The notes under the pieces are model-generated. The model was not told where the DNA came from and searched no databases. It saw only the letters and a list, made by a program, of their open reading frames with translations. The position numbers and the translations under genes are program-made. DNA of 64,000 nucleotides from NCBI RefSeq assembly GCF_001411555.2, contig NC_049912.1:19824341-19888340 (forward strand), in the 5' to 3' direction. Of the stretch, positions 37,321-49,300 are shown piece after piece. The first letter of the stretch is position 1; each line of letters starts with the position of its first letter. The stretch is from Juglans regia (taxonomy: Eukaryota > Streptophyta > Magnoliopsida > Fagales > Juglandaceae).

Positions 37321-39017
37321 CAAGTTTTTCTCATGACAATATTATATCTCGTGTCTGTTTTTATCTTTAATTAATGAATATTATTTAATATGGAAAAATC
37401 TACTCATAGTCCGGTCTATGGTCACACAGCACACAAAATCAAATGGCAAACTGGGTCCACTTTTCTTCCTTCGGTCCATCTCAACTCTTCCTCCCCAAAA
37501 ACAGAAATCAAATGACTGACTCTCTCTCAGGCCTCTCCCTCCCTGAACACAGAAATGAACCACTCCCTCTCTTAAGCCTCTCCCTCCTTGAATCTCGACG
37601 GCCTCTCTTTAGAAATAAATTCAGACTCTTGACAACCATTAACACGATGGCAAATTGACCCCTCAAGCCAGGTGTAAGACTGAGTTCGACCTCCAGAAAA
37701 GAGACAGATCTCGACCTTGAGAGAGAGATTTTCTTGCCGGTGTTCTTCACAAAGGCGATTTGTGTAATTTTTCTCTTACACCTAGGACATTGTCTAGGCC
37801 AAGAGCCATAGTTGATGTTGTTTCCATTGTTTGTACTCCTACACCTACGTAAAGTTGTTTCCATTTGGATGCTGTATTTTTTCTTGTTGTTGATACCGGC
37901 AAGACCCAGCCAGATGATGTCTACTGGTTGGTAGTGATAGGAGTCTTAGTACCCTGCATAACCAAAAGGGGGCGTCGATTAAAAAACAATCTTTTGATTT
38001 TGTTTCAAATGCCGTGTAATGTAATCTCATTGCTATGATGAATGTAATCTGGGCTATGGAAATATGTAGGGATATAGATTGATAACGCCACTTTGAGAAA
38101 TGAATAACAAGTGTTTGTAAAAAACAACTCAAAGAAAACATTTAGCCCCAATACTCACGGTGCCCCTCAATTTGGTACCCTTGAAGTATCTTATGTAGAA
38201 GGTATTTTTTGGTAATGTTGTTGGCCTAATGAATTTTGCATGGGGTCTACTTCCGTGTGTATGACCACTTTCTTTTGACAAATCTATTGATGGAGTTCTT
38301 TGTTGATAGAGTTATTTGCTGTTGCGAAAATATCCTAGGTAGTTTTGAATATATCTGTCGTTTAACAAGAATTTACAAACAAACAAAAAAAGTAAAAGCC
38401 ACGTCAGACTTTGTGTGCCGTATGTTGAAAACAGGCATATGTGTAGAATAACTCTTTTAATATTTTGAAAATCTTCACACTACACATCATATATGTACCT
38501 AACATAATTTAATTTTAAAGATAAATTTTAAAATTTTTAATTTAAAAAATAAATTTTAAAATTGAAATATTATAAATCAAATCATGCTACGATATCGTAT
38601 GACATGCATAAAGCTTTCACATGACAATAATACTCATTCAAAATCAACGATCGAGTATTAGTACTGATCTTCTTGGTTGATTAAACACCAAGGATTAGGC
38701 CGTCGTCATAATTAATTAAAGACAACCAGGATCGATCCAGAAGAAACATATGAGAAATTACTTACATCAGCCTATTGTTGATGTAATCTTCAACACACTA
38801 GTGTTGTTGAGTTAAAAAAAAAAAAAAAAAAAAACAATTACAGTGTGCAGAGAGTGCGACTGATGCGTAGCCGTACTCGAAACATATATGCATGTTTGTT
38901 AAGACTTATATATATATAATTAATACCAAAAATGGCAAATATAAAACTAATTAACAGGCCTGCATGGATGCAGATGATGATCAGGGCTGGCTACCACGTA
39001 CAATATTATAATATTAC
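37321..39017. other. Region with an unassigned Cys-containing open frame
   Basis: A minus-strand frame (37864-37508, 118 codons) encodes CPRCKRKITQIAFVKN with a CxxC pair, preceded in another frame by possible exon-like sequence. I cannot assign a family, and the frame may be chance. The rest (38160-39017) is AT-rich with a poly(A) run at about 38814-38834. Nothing else is supported. Confidence 0.4.
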
Positions 39018-39402
39018 TTAAAATATCCCTTTGAGGAGATTAGTAGCAGTGGAAATGGCAGCTTCAGTGATGGCACATTGTACACAATCTGGCTCATGGG
39101 AAGAGTCGTCCTCGCATCATGTAAGTGCCAACGTCACCCCAGTAATTGCTCCTGCTACTGCACTATTTTCCTGAATCAAATTAACAATATTAATTAAGCT
39201 GAAATATATACAAAAAGAAACTGAAGATAAGAAACCGAACTGCATGTGCAAAAGATCAGAATAATTAACCAGCAGGCCGTTACAATTATTAAGATGGTTT
39301 CTTAATTTGATCTAGCCAAGACTTGAAACTAGTAAATTATAAACATATATGATTAAGCTTAAAACTAAAGTGATCAATATATGTTAACAAAAAATCTACA
39401 CA

Positions 39403-39640
39403 ACCTCCTAAGTCTTACTATTCACACAACCTCCACACACCACACTTTTTTTAATTTTTATTATTTTTTTCTTTTATTAAATATTTAATATATGAATAAT
39501 GAATAGAAAAATTGAATTAGTTCAAAAAGAATAAATTCAAAAAAAAAAATTTTTTTTAAATATTAAAAAATTTTAAAATTTTAAAAAAGTGTGGTGTGTG
39601 GAGGATGAGAGATTATGTAGCATTGCTCATATGTTAATTA
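39403..39640. mobile_element. Foldback MITE in the OEP16-2 pseudogene
   Basis: The left arm with CACAACCTCCACACACCACACTTTTT pairs with the right arm AAAAAGTGTGGTGTGTGGAGGATG; outer parts (CTACACAACCTCC and GATTATGTAGCATTGC) also pair loosely. The AT-rich core has no coding content. It lies in the gap between the fourth and fifth exon-like segments, near where an exon is missing. Confidence 0.7.
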
Positions 39641-41030
39641 GTATGCAATACAGTCACTTTTCCAATGTAGCGAACTCATCCAAATAAGTAAGAAGTTATA
39701 TGTATGATCAAGCATGTGCGCTTACCCCCATTGTAAGGACTCTTTTCCGGCGTTCACCACCTGAAGATCAACGTTAATGTAACAAATCAATTAAAATCAA
39801 AGCATGCATTGATTACAAGACACTAAAATATCCTAGCTAGGGTGGGCAATAAATTTCCATTGAATCAATTGCACGTACAAGAGGAATCGGGTTAGTTCTT
39901 CTATGGGCAGAATCATAGAGTGTGCAAGCGACATGCAGTTGTTTTGAAAAAGAATGGAATCTATTATTAAAAAATTAATTTTCTTTTCATGTGGGTTCCA
40001 TATTTATTCACTTTTTTTAAAGTGATTGCGCGGCACTTGCATACTCACGACTGCAACTATTATTTCTCATGGACAGAGGATGGAGAGCTGTTATAAATTA
40101 GTCCCAAGATGATCAGCTCATGTTATCACTCTGGTCATCCCATTATCCATCAACCTCGAATATAACATGCATGCGTATTATTCCAAAATAATGATTGATA
40201 GACAATGTCACTGCAAAAATCATGAGAAAGCAAAAATATGGTTTCTGTCTCATGTACTCGATCCACAATAATATAATTGCTTTGCTGCGTTACATATGGG
40301 AGCAATCGTGTCCAAGCAACATTAATAAGATGAAAGTTCAAAACCCACCATGGCTTCGAGAGATTTTCTGTTGGTTTCTCCTGCATGCATGCAAGCCACA
40401 CAAAAAACCGAGCGTAAGACACGGTCAATATATAATATTATATGACGTACATTTCCCTCACCACGAAGACATACATGAGTTCATCATGATCATCAAGCTG
40501 GGAAAATGACTTGGTCATGATCATAATCATCAACCTAAAACTATTTTGTCATGGACCCTATAATCCTCCAAAGGAACACCATATGATGAAGATATATTAT
40601 TAACTGAATAGATTTCTACGTACAATTAATGTGCATGATGTTGTACGTACTCTCATGAGTACCAGCTTTGAGGTCCCGGAATCGATGCTTCTTGGCACCT
40701 GAGATCTCCGGCGGGATACCACCACCCGAATCAAGTACTCCTGCCCCTATATATTTTTTAATAGTATTCCACAAATTCAATCTAAAATCAATTTTTAGTA
40801 AAATTAAGCTAGCGAACTTAAATATTGCCTATTATATATCTCATGATACCGAAAGGAAGAGAAAGATTAAAGCAGCTAGCATGCAGTACCTTCAATGGCT
40901 GTAAAATAAGCCTGGCGCGATACAGCCTGAATAGCTCCTATCTACATATATAGAAACGTACCAAGCAACAGCAGAGCCTTTTAATTATAAGTTAGTAATT
41001 TATAATAATGTACATTAATCATGATATATG

Positions 41031-41054
41031 CAGAGAGAGAGAGAGAGAGAGAGA
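41031..41054. repeat. GA microsatellite beside OEP16-2 exon 1
   Basis: A perfect GA dinucleotide run of about 24 bp directly follows the first exon-like segment of the pseudogene in its intron 1. Confidence 0.9.
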
Positions 41055-41197
41055 AGAATAGGGACCCTGGAGGCTTAGAAGAAGCTGTCGGCGATGCGGT
41101 TAAGGAGAGGGTGACCGAGGTCGAAGAAGCCACTGTTGTCGAGCAAATTCAAGGACCTTGTACTACTACTTGTCTCCGTCTTACGGCTATTGCTCAT

Positions 41198-43371
41198 CTT
41201 TTCCCAATTATGTGTATATTATATATATATATATAGAAAGATTTCTTCAATTAATGCTTAAATTAAACCACCAAAACCAACCAAAAGTAGTATAAAAAAT
41301 TCGAAGTGCGATCGATTAGATTACAGTACTCACAGCCACCACCCACCAAACAGTACCAGTACTCCCTATACATGCAGTAGTAGTAGTAGTCGTCGAAGAA
41401 GAAACAAGATCATGACTATACATATATTCATCTATATATATTTAATTATATAATATATCATAGGAGGTGGTAGTTAGCTAGCTTCACTTTAGAGTGCAAA
41501 CGTGTCTGCTTTCCACAGTACGTGTCTTGCTTCGGTAACTTGAATATCCGACTTCGTGGCGACCTTTTGGGATCAGTACTACCTTTGCCACGTTCCTCTT
41601 TCCTGCTTCTCCAACATTTATTTATTTATTATTATTTTAAAATATATATAAATTTACCATTCAATTCTAATTTAGGTCCGATTTAAATATAAAAATATTT
41701 TATTTCATCTCATCTTATTTAATATCGTTATAATTTTTTTAAATTTATACAAATTAAACAATTCAAATTTTTCAAATTATAAAATAATAATAATATTAAA
41801 AAAATAATATTATAATAATATTTTATTTAACTTTCAATTTTCTTATCAACTCACCATTCAAACTACACATTAATCTTGTTCGTCAGCTGTTTCATGCTAT
41901 AGCTAGCAGAATAGATTATTTGTATTATATTTTATAATTTTATCCATAATTATTGATCATGAACACATTTTAACTTTTTACTAGCATCTTTATAAACCTC
42001 ACATACACACACACACATAGATATAAATATATTAATACTTTTCAAATAACATGTTTAGTCTTCAGAATATAATTTCATCTAACTTATTTAAATGTTAAAA
42101 ATATTCTCAATATAATTATATATAGAGATAACACTATAAAAATAATGTTTTTATATAAGTTTATATAAAATGTAATAATCAATTATAATTTTGTATTCGA
42201 CGACAATTTCGAACAATTTCGTCTAGATTATAATCAATTATAATCTAGACGCTCGAACAATTTCGAGCGTCTTGTGATCAATATTTAATTATACTATTAC
42301 TAACAACTATATATATTTTTACAGTATAAATTTCGAAGCAGAATTTTATATCAATTTCATGAAAGCATTGTAATCGTATCTAAAACTTCTAAGTAGTTAG
42401 TCGTTGTTAATGTCATGATAAACTTAGAAAATAATTATAATGACATACAGATTGCCCATGAAAATAAAAAAGAAAAAAACACCATAATGAAAAAAAAAAT
42501 GGTAATTCCGCTCTAGAAGAACAAGTCCCCCAAGAAAAAAAGACAGCTCCACATGAAATCACGTCTTTGAGAGGAAAGTTGGTTTTATGAAGAAACCATG
42601 ATACATATCATTTGAGCCTTGTAAATTGTTATGCTCACACAAAAGTATCACCCAAGAGTGGTTTAAATTAATGGTCCAATCTTACGTAGAAAGCTCTGTT
42701 CTTGAGTCATTTCAGCAGCAAGAAAATTAGAAGCGAAATGACAACTACAAGAATGAGAAGCTATTGCACGAACATTTTCAAGACCCTTCAGAAGTGTTCA
42801 AAGTCTAATTTACAGTGGAACTCATTGTAGAACTTTGCCCTCTATCCAACTCACTAGACCACCTCTATTACAACCCACACCCACCACAAAACTGAAGGAA
42901 AAAAGAAAAAAAAACTATGAAGGGGCAGACATTGGTGCCCTCTTTATCATATTGTTCACATGGCTAAAAGTAAACTAAATAAATAAAGGGTAATTGGAAA
43001 GGGGAGAAAAAAATAAAAGGAAAGAGGAAATGAAAGCTTGTGAGAAAATTGGGGAAAAAAAAAAATTTAATCCTGATAAATGTTATACAGATGAGACAAC
43101 TACTAAGCTCAAAGCATGAAACACCAACTGAAGAGGGAGATCTGACCCATATTGTTGTAGAGATTTCTTCTTGTCTATCAGTAGCTCTATACAGTATCCC
43201 CTTCCAATCAACGTAAAGCCATCGAGCAAATTCATCCCCCCTTGTTAACTTCTTCTCTGTTGAAGTGCATTGTTACTTCGGTATCGCACAGCCACTCCAC
43301 CGCCAAGATCATCCACGAGTAGAAGAAAACAGAACAAAATGTCAACCCTGCTCAATATGAGCCTGGAGAAA
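41198..43371. other. Intergenic region and PP4R3 3'UTR
   Basis: It contains an AT-rich MITE-like segment (about 41680-41870; CATCTCATCTTATTTAATATC to TTCTTATCAACTCACC), a pair of adjacent short hairpins (42221-42271) and, from about 42500 to 43371, the probable 3'UTR of the minus-strand PP4R3 gene. No other gene was recognised. Confidence 0.5.
42221..42271. other. Two adjacent perfect hairpins
   Basis: GTCTAGATTATAA and its inverse flank a 4-base loop (42221-42250). Overlapping its last three bases is a second hairpin, GACGCTCGA and TCGAGCGTC with a 6-base loop (42248-42271). Confidence 0.8.
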
Positions 43372-46300
43372 TTAGGATCCATTTACAGCCATTTCTGGTG
43401 AGGATTTTGGTGGTATTAATGGAGCGTCCTCTCCACCCAACTGTCCATTGTCTGAAGTGCTATGCAAGCGATCAGAACATATTTTAGGAGCAGCAGGTTC
43501 CTCCTCTCCGTGGTTCTCATCTGAAGTGGTGCTGCTGTCAGAATTGTTTCTGTCAGAGTCAGGTTTGTTCTCAAGATTTTCTTCAACAGAAATTTGGTTC
43601 CCATCAGCTGTATGAGGAGTTGTGTCAATGGTGCAAGCAGTTTTCTTAGGTAGCACCGCCTGGCTTAGTGTAGAACACAAAGCAGCAAATACACTATCTT
43701 TTGACTTGGAGTTTTTTCCAATCCGCTGCATCTTTGACACCTCAGGCTTGATATCTGCGGATGCCGGTTTCCGCTTCAACCTAAGAGACTCCATTGTTCC
43801 TTCATCTTCATCAGAAGTTTCTGGCTGCTTCCTGGGGGGTGGCCTGTAGTCTTCATCATCCTCATCATCATCATAGTCAACCAGTCCACCAGCTCTTGGA
43901 CTACAAAAGTGGAGAAGTAAATCAAGACAAATGCATAGAGTTGATAGAAAATATACTATGACATGCCTTCGTCACTTTCCTAGGGTGAAAAGATTCCTTC
44001 ACCTTGATGGCGGGGGGCTTGGTGTAACTCCATTGGATAAAATAGGTTGAGACTCTACTTTTTGGGTATTCGACATTGATGCAGATGCTGTATCTTCTTC
44101 ATCACTGATTCAAGTGTCCAAATTGAGAGGCTATGGCTAGAAAATTGTTGCAAAAAATTATCCAAACACATTTTCCCTATGTGTACCTGTCTTCATTGAA
44201 ATAGTCTTCCTCTTCTTTCTCCAGAGCACGTTCATCAATTCGTTTTCTGGGGTCTGACACACTACCCGTGCCTTTTGTTCCACAATTCTCCAGGGACTGC
44301 AAAAGACAGTGGTGAGACCCAGAAAATTTGGAAACAAATGTCGGAAAAATTAAGCAAGAATGAAGAATACCTGCTCATATTTAACTTTCAGCGCATGAAT
44401 GGAAGCCAAATACTCAAAATTGACCAACTGGTTCCAAAATGTATCAACTATATATCTAAGCAATGATTTCAAGTTTTCCTGAAAGACACAAGATCATCAG
44501 CAGAGAATTAATTACCTTTTCATATATCTAAAATCTAAATGCAAAGACGCCTTAAAAAATGAGCACCTTTATAATGTACTCGAAAAGCTCTAAAACTGCC
44601 GAGTTGAGTAGATTGTAACGACTACCATTACCAACAAAGGCATCCACAATTGGTTTGAGAAGGTTATTCTTAACAACATGATTTATCAGATGTTCATCCT
44701 GCATATAAGCACATAATCCGTGTTGTTATACACTAGCCAAAATAAATGCTAGTCTACTGGAAAGTCGCAAACAAAATCAGCAGAGTTAAGGCTAGTTCAA
44801 TGCAGAAGAACAACAATTAGCATTATACAACTATTATAGTCCATGAATAGACTGATAATTTAGTATGCACAAGTATTGAGAAGAATATACAAGAGAAGTC
44901 CATTTTGACATGGTATATGAGAGACGTCCATCCAGTCACAATCGAGTACAATTTCAGAGTAACTAGTTGGCTACTAACGGTAGACATGCATGATGGTCAT
45001 CAATAAAGTGATATCAAATAACACAACCAGCACTAACCCAGCAGGGCCCACGTAGCAAATCATCTTACACATGTAGCAAATTATTCACTAACATATTGCC
45101 TCGAACAAATTTTTGGCTGTTAATGTTCTATCAAGCATAAAAATGTTCCATCACATTATTCACTAATCAGGTTTACTTACATGGCGCAAAAGAATAGTGC
45201 GAAAAAATCGAACAGCAGCAACAACTAGGTATTTTTCCCTTCTTTGTGTCACCAACAAAACTTTATCTATCACGTTGTTAAGGAGAAAATTACACCTGCA
45301 AACAGAAGAAGCCAGCACACTTGCATGTTAAATTCCTTCCGCAAGAATTCAATTCTTAATGATTCCATGAGAAAAACTAAATATTACTTTATTCTATATG
45401 GATGGTGCAGAACACAAAAGCATAGCAATTCACATATGTTGAACAGTATTTCAGGCTTTGTGCCATTTTGATTTCCAATTCGTCCACTAGATCCCACGGA
45501 TTTGCCGCTTGATTGAGCCACACCTTCCGAGGGACAAGATGCTGTTATGACATCTATTAGTTGACCCAAATACTTCTCATAGAAAATCTCAATAATGTTA
45601 TCTCTCTGCAACAAAACAGTAACATTAGAAACTCAATAACATGAATAAAGGCATCTAAATCTACTTGAACTAAAGAATGGAAAAGAAAATCCATCTTACA
45701 TGACAGTTTTACTAATAAGTTTTTCCAAGAATTCAGCAGAAAGATAATAAAATACAAACCAACATTCAAAATGTTACACCTGCCTCCATAGACTAAACAG
45801 TTGCAGACTCCAAATGCAAGGCTATTACAAAATAAATGTGAATATAATTACATGAGAGAGAGAGAGAGAGAGATGAAAAATTGGTACATCAAAGGAGGTC
45901 CAAGTCTTCAATTTCATAGTCAGAGACTAAAGGTGAGTTTTTTTATTTTTTTATTTTTTGGAGAAGCAGTCATATTGCTTAAGCTGAGTATAAATTTTAT
46001 TTGCCAATGATTAATTTTATTTAAGCTATACATATTAACTACTACGATTCATGTTTCAAATGCTTGAGCAGGCTCCTCATGGTGAACAAGTTCAAATTCC
46101 GCTCAGCTTTAATGATGGAGCTCAAGCTTAGTTACAAGGAGAGATAAGTTCAAAATGCATAAAAGTCAAGCTGACATGATACATACAATATGATATAGAG
46201 TTAGAATATAGGAAAAAGCATAAATGCAATTGAAGATTTATTTCAGAATGGAACAAAAGCCTCATACAGAAAAAAGCTAATTAAAAGAAACAAATACAAA

Positions 46301-49300
46301 TGAATGGTCAAGGCAAGCACCTGTGCTCCAGACAATGTGTATGAATCCAGTAAACTGCGAAGAATTTCAAGAAACTGACAGTTCATGTCCTCCCCAAAGT
46401 CTGTTATCATTCCTTTAACCTACATCAACAAGCAACAGTAAGTCAACATTGGTTAGCAAATATGCGTCATTCCAGGGGAGGGTTTACTTCCAGGTAACTT
46501 TTCACAATTTCAAAAAACTCTAATGCCCTGCGCAGGAAGATGCACAAAGTACAGGTGAAATCACTGTCGGCAACTGTAGGTAGACAACTTTCATGATTTC
46601 CTGGAAGTAGACAACTGCAGGTAGACTTTAATGGTCTCAACTTTCATGATTTCCTTGTATCCGTTTCCAGTTCCTAACTAGGTGTAATCTTTTGTATACT
46701 TCCTGTGTACTTGGGCTATGCCTACTTCAATATCAAGAAAATATCTTCTTACTTATCCAAAAAAAATTGTAGGTAGACAACCTTTCAAGACAACCATTAA
46801 TCAATAAACCTGTCTGAACCCAACTACCATATTGAATTGCAATCTGTGGTTTAGAATGACCATCTTTGGAAAGAATGGCACAGTTTTGCTTTTCAATTCA
46901 GTTTTACTTCTTCCAGAATCAGAGAGACATCCTTCTTCAGTATCATATTTACCTGTTTTAGGCTTTATATCGGCAGTCATAAATACCTGTGTGTATTTAT
47001 TTGTTTAGGTACATATATTAATATATCATCAATTAGAACCGACACCAAACAGCTTGTCATGTCTATGTTAACTTATGTTCAGAATTTGATGGGTTGGCAT
47101 AAAGTGGGAAGACTATGAGTCCCTGGGAGGGAGATGGGGTGCAGCACATGCCATACCACTCGGAGCTGTTTGATTTACGTGACACGTGATCTTATGTAAA
47201 AGTTATAAAAGACAAAAATCCCGATGAAAAGCATACCAAGAGTCCCAGAAGTAGAACTCCTTCCTGCCGAACAACATAAGAACGAAGAAGGTTTGGATCC
47301 TGATTCAAGAAAAGGATGAGGATATCTGTCCTGCATTCATTAGAATAACCTATTGTTAGTATGATTATTCTTTGGACTATATCATACAAAACGATCAAAT
47401 TTTAGATATAAAGCATAAAAAAGGCCACAGGCAGGCACTAGGTGTTCATTACTACCCAGTTAATACGAGCTTTTTGTCTTCACTCTGCAAAGCATCAGTG
47501 ATGATGTCAAAAATTCCTTCATTCATAAGATCCCTGCAAGAATTTTAAACTTTTGACTCTTAGAAACAAGTACCTAACTGATGATCCCAAAGATAACATT
47601 TTCACAGCAATCACTTTCAAAAAAAAAGGGTTAGCGACAGGGAATGCAAGGTCTACATCAACATGAATTATTATGTAATGCTCGGGATCCTCCTCCTATC
47701 ATAAATTCGAGCCTTTGGGTGAGAAGGTGTAACATGAGAAAGGAAGGAAGCTTAGACAGCATGGAGACCTACTGTTAAAAAGTTAAAGATGCTGCTGGCT
47801 GATTTTGTTTCCAAGGTGAACAAAGTATCAGTTTCTCCATTTCAGAGCTTTGTTATTTAGCAACTTGTAATACCGATAGTAGATGTAAGAAAACTGAGCA
47901 TAAAAGTTCTGTACTGGTATAAACCAGTTGATGAGAGAGTCAAGCTCAATACGACGGGTGTTGATTTGGAAATCCGGGTCTTAGTGGTGGTGGTAGGGTG
48001 GTGAGAAATGAATGAGGACAATTTTTAGTGGGTATACAAAAGAATACACTAGTTAAGGTGGTGACAATATCCATCTAAAATGGCTTGCACCTCAGCCCCT
48101 GTATTTTAGGTTGTCACAATATTTCATGAAATAAACTACAAAACTCAGTGCAAGAAATATTGTAGTTTATTTCATGAAATATTGTGACAACCTAAAATAC
48201 AGGGGCTGAGGTGCAAGCCATTTTAGATGGATTGAAGTTCTGTGTACAGCAGGATTTTTTAGTTGTTACGGTGGAGTTAGATTCAAAAGTGGTGGTTGAA
48301 TGGCTGGAAGGGCATGGCTATTGTCCTTGGTATCTCAGAGATTTGTTGGAGCAGATTGAAGATATTCAGAAATTATGTACCCATTTGTTCCATCATGTGT
48401 TTCGGGAGGTTAATCAAGTAGCAGATACTTTGGCCAACCTAGAAGTGCAAGGAGAGGCTCAGATCTATGATAATTGGATTGAATTACCATGTGATGTGTT
48501 TGGAGCTTTGGTATTGGATAGGGCAGGAACTCCACATATTCATGACTATGAATTGTATAGGAATAAATTTTTGTTTCAGTGTTTCTGTTACACATTATTT
48601 TGGGATTTATTGATTTAGGATGCAACCCAAGGTGAGAGATTGTAACCATGGTTTTCCTCTGCCACAAAGGTCTTAATGATACAGGGTACCGTCTTTTTTT
48701 TTTTAAACAAAAAAAAAAGAAACATGAATCATTCCAGAAATGGCATAAATAGCATACCTAAATAGCCGGAGCTGTTGGACCATCTGCAGACTCTTGCTTA
48801 AACTACAAAACTCGTGCAAGAAATATACCTATAATTGAAAACAAAACACGGTTGGTATGGAGGGTTACCAGACCAACATGATTCACTATAATTACCAAGA
48901 GGAACTCCATACAATGACCGACCATCTCTAACACACTACACTCCTAATCAAGTTGCTTGATCCTTATGGTAGTCAAGATCAAATAAATCATTCAAATATA
49001 AAACCATTCATCAAAAACACCAGTAATCGCATATTTTTAGAGGAAACAACTAGCTGACATCAGAGGAAAAAGGTGGTTCACACCAAAGAATGAACACCTA
49101 GTCTAGGATCTAGACATGGACTATCAACTTCCTCAACATCCTGATATTGGGTAAACAATAAAATAAGATGACCACAATGAATGATGACACTAATGTTCGA
49201 ACAGCCCCTAAAAAGGCAGTATTAAGAGGACCATTCACATTAAAAAAAAAACAAAACAAAAAGAATGTGAAAAGACTGCAATTCGAAACAGAACATTAAC

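Larger units (their letters stand above)
39018..41197 (-). pseudogene. OEP16-2-like outer plastid envelope channel gene, decayed
   Basis: Five exon-like segments match OEP16-2 in order: 41197-41066 (MSNSRKTETSSS, then FFDLGHPLLNRIADSF), 40941-40890 (IGAIQAVSRQAYFTAIE), 40746-40651 (GAGVLDSGGGIPPEISGAKK), 39760-39726 (VVNAGKESLQWG), 39170-39018 (NSAVAGAITGVTLAL, then CAITEAAISTATNLLKGIF). Defects: an in-frame TAA at 41075-41077, an in-frame TGA at 39117-39119, a phase clash between segments 3 and 4, and no segment for the expected piece between LQWG and NSAVAG (LAAGLYSG-type). The functional protein is a Tim17/22-like amino-acid or protein channel of the outer plastid envelope. The splice sites are still good, so decay seems recent. 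A small foldback MITE lies where the missing exon should be. Confidence 0.85.
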
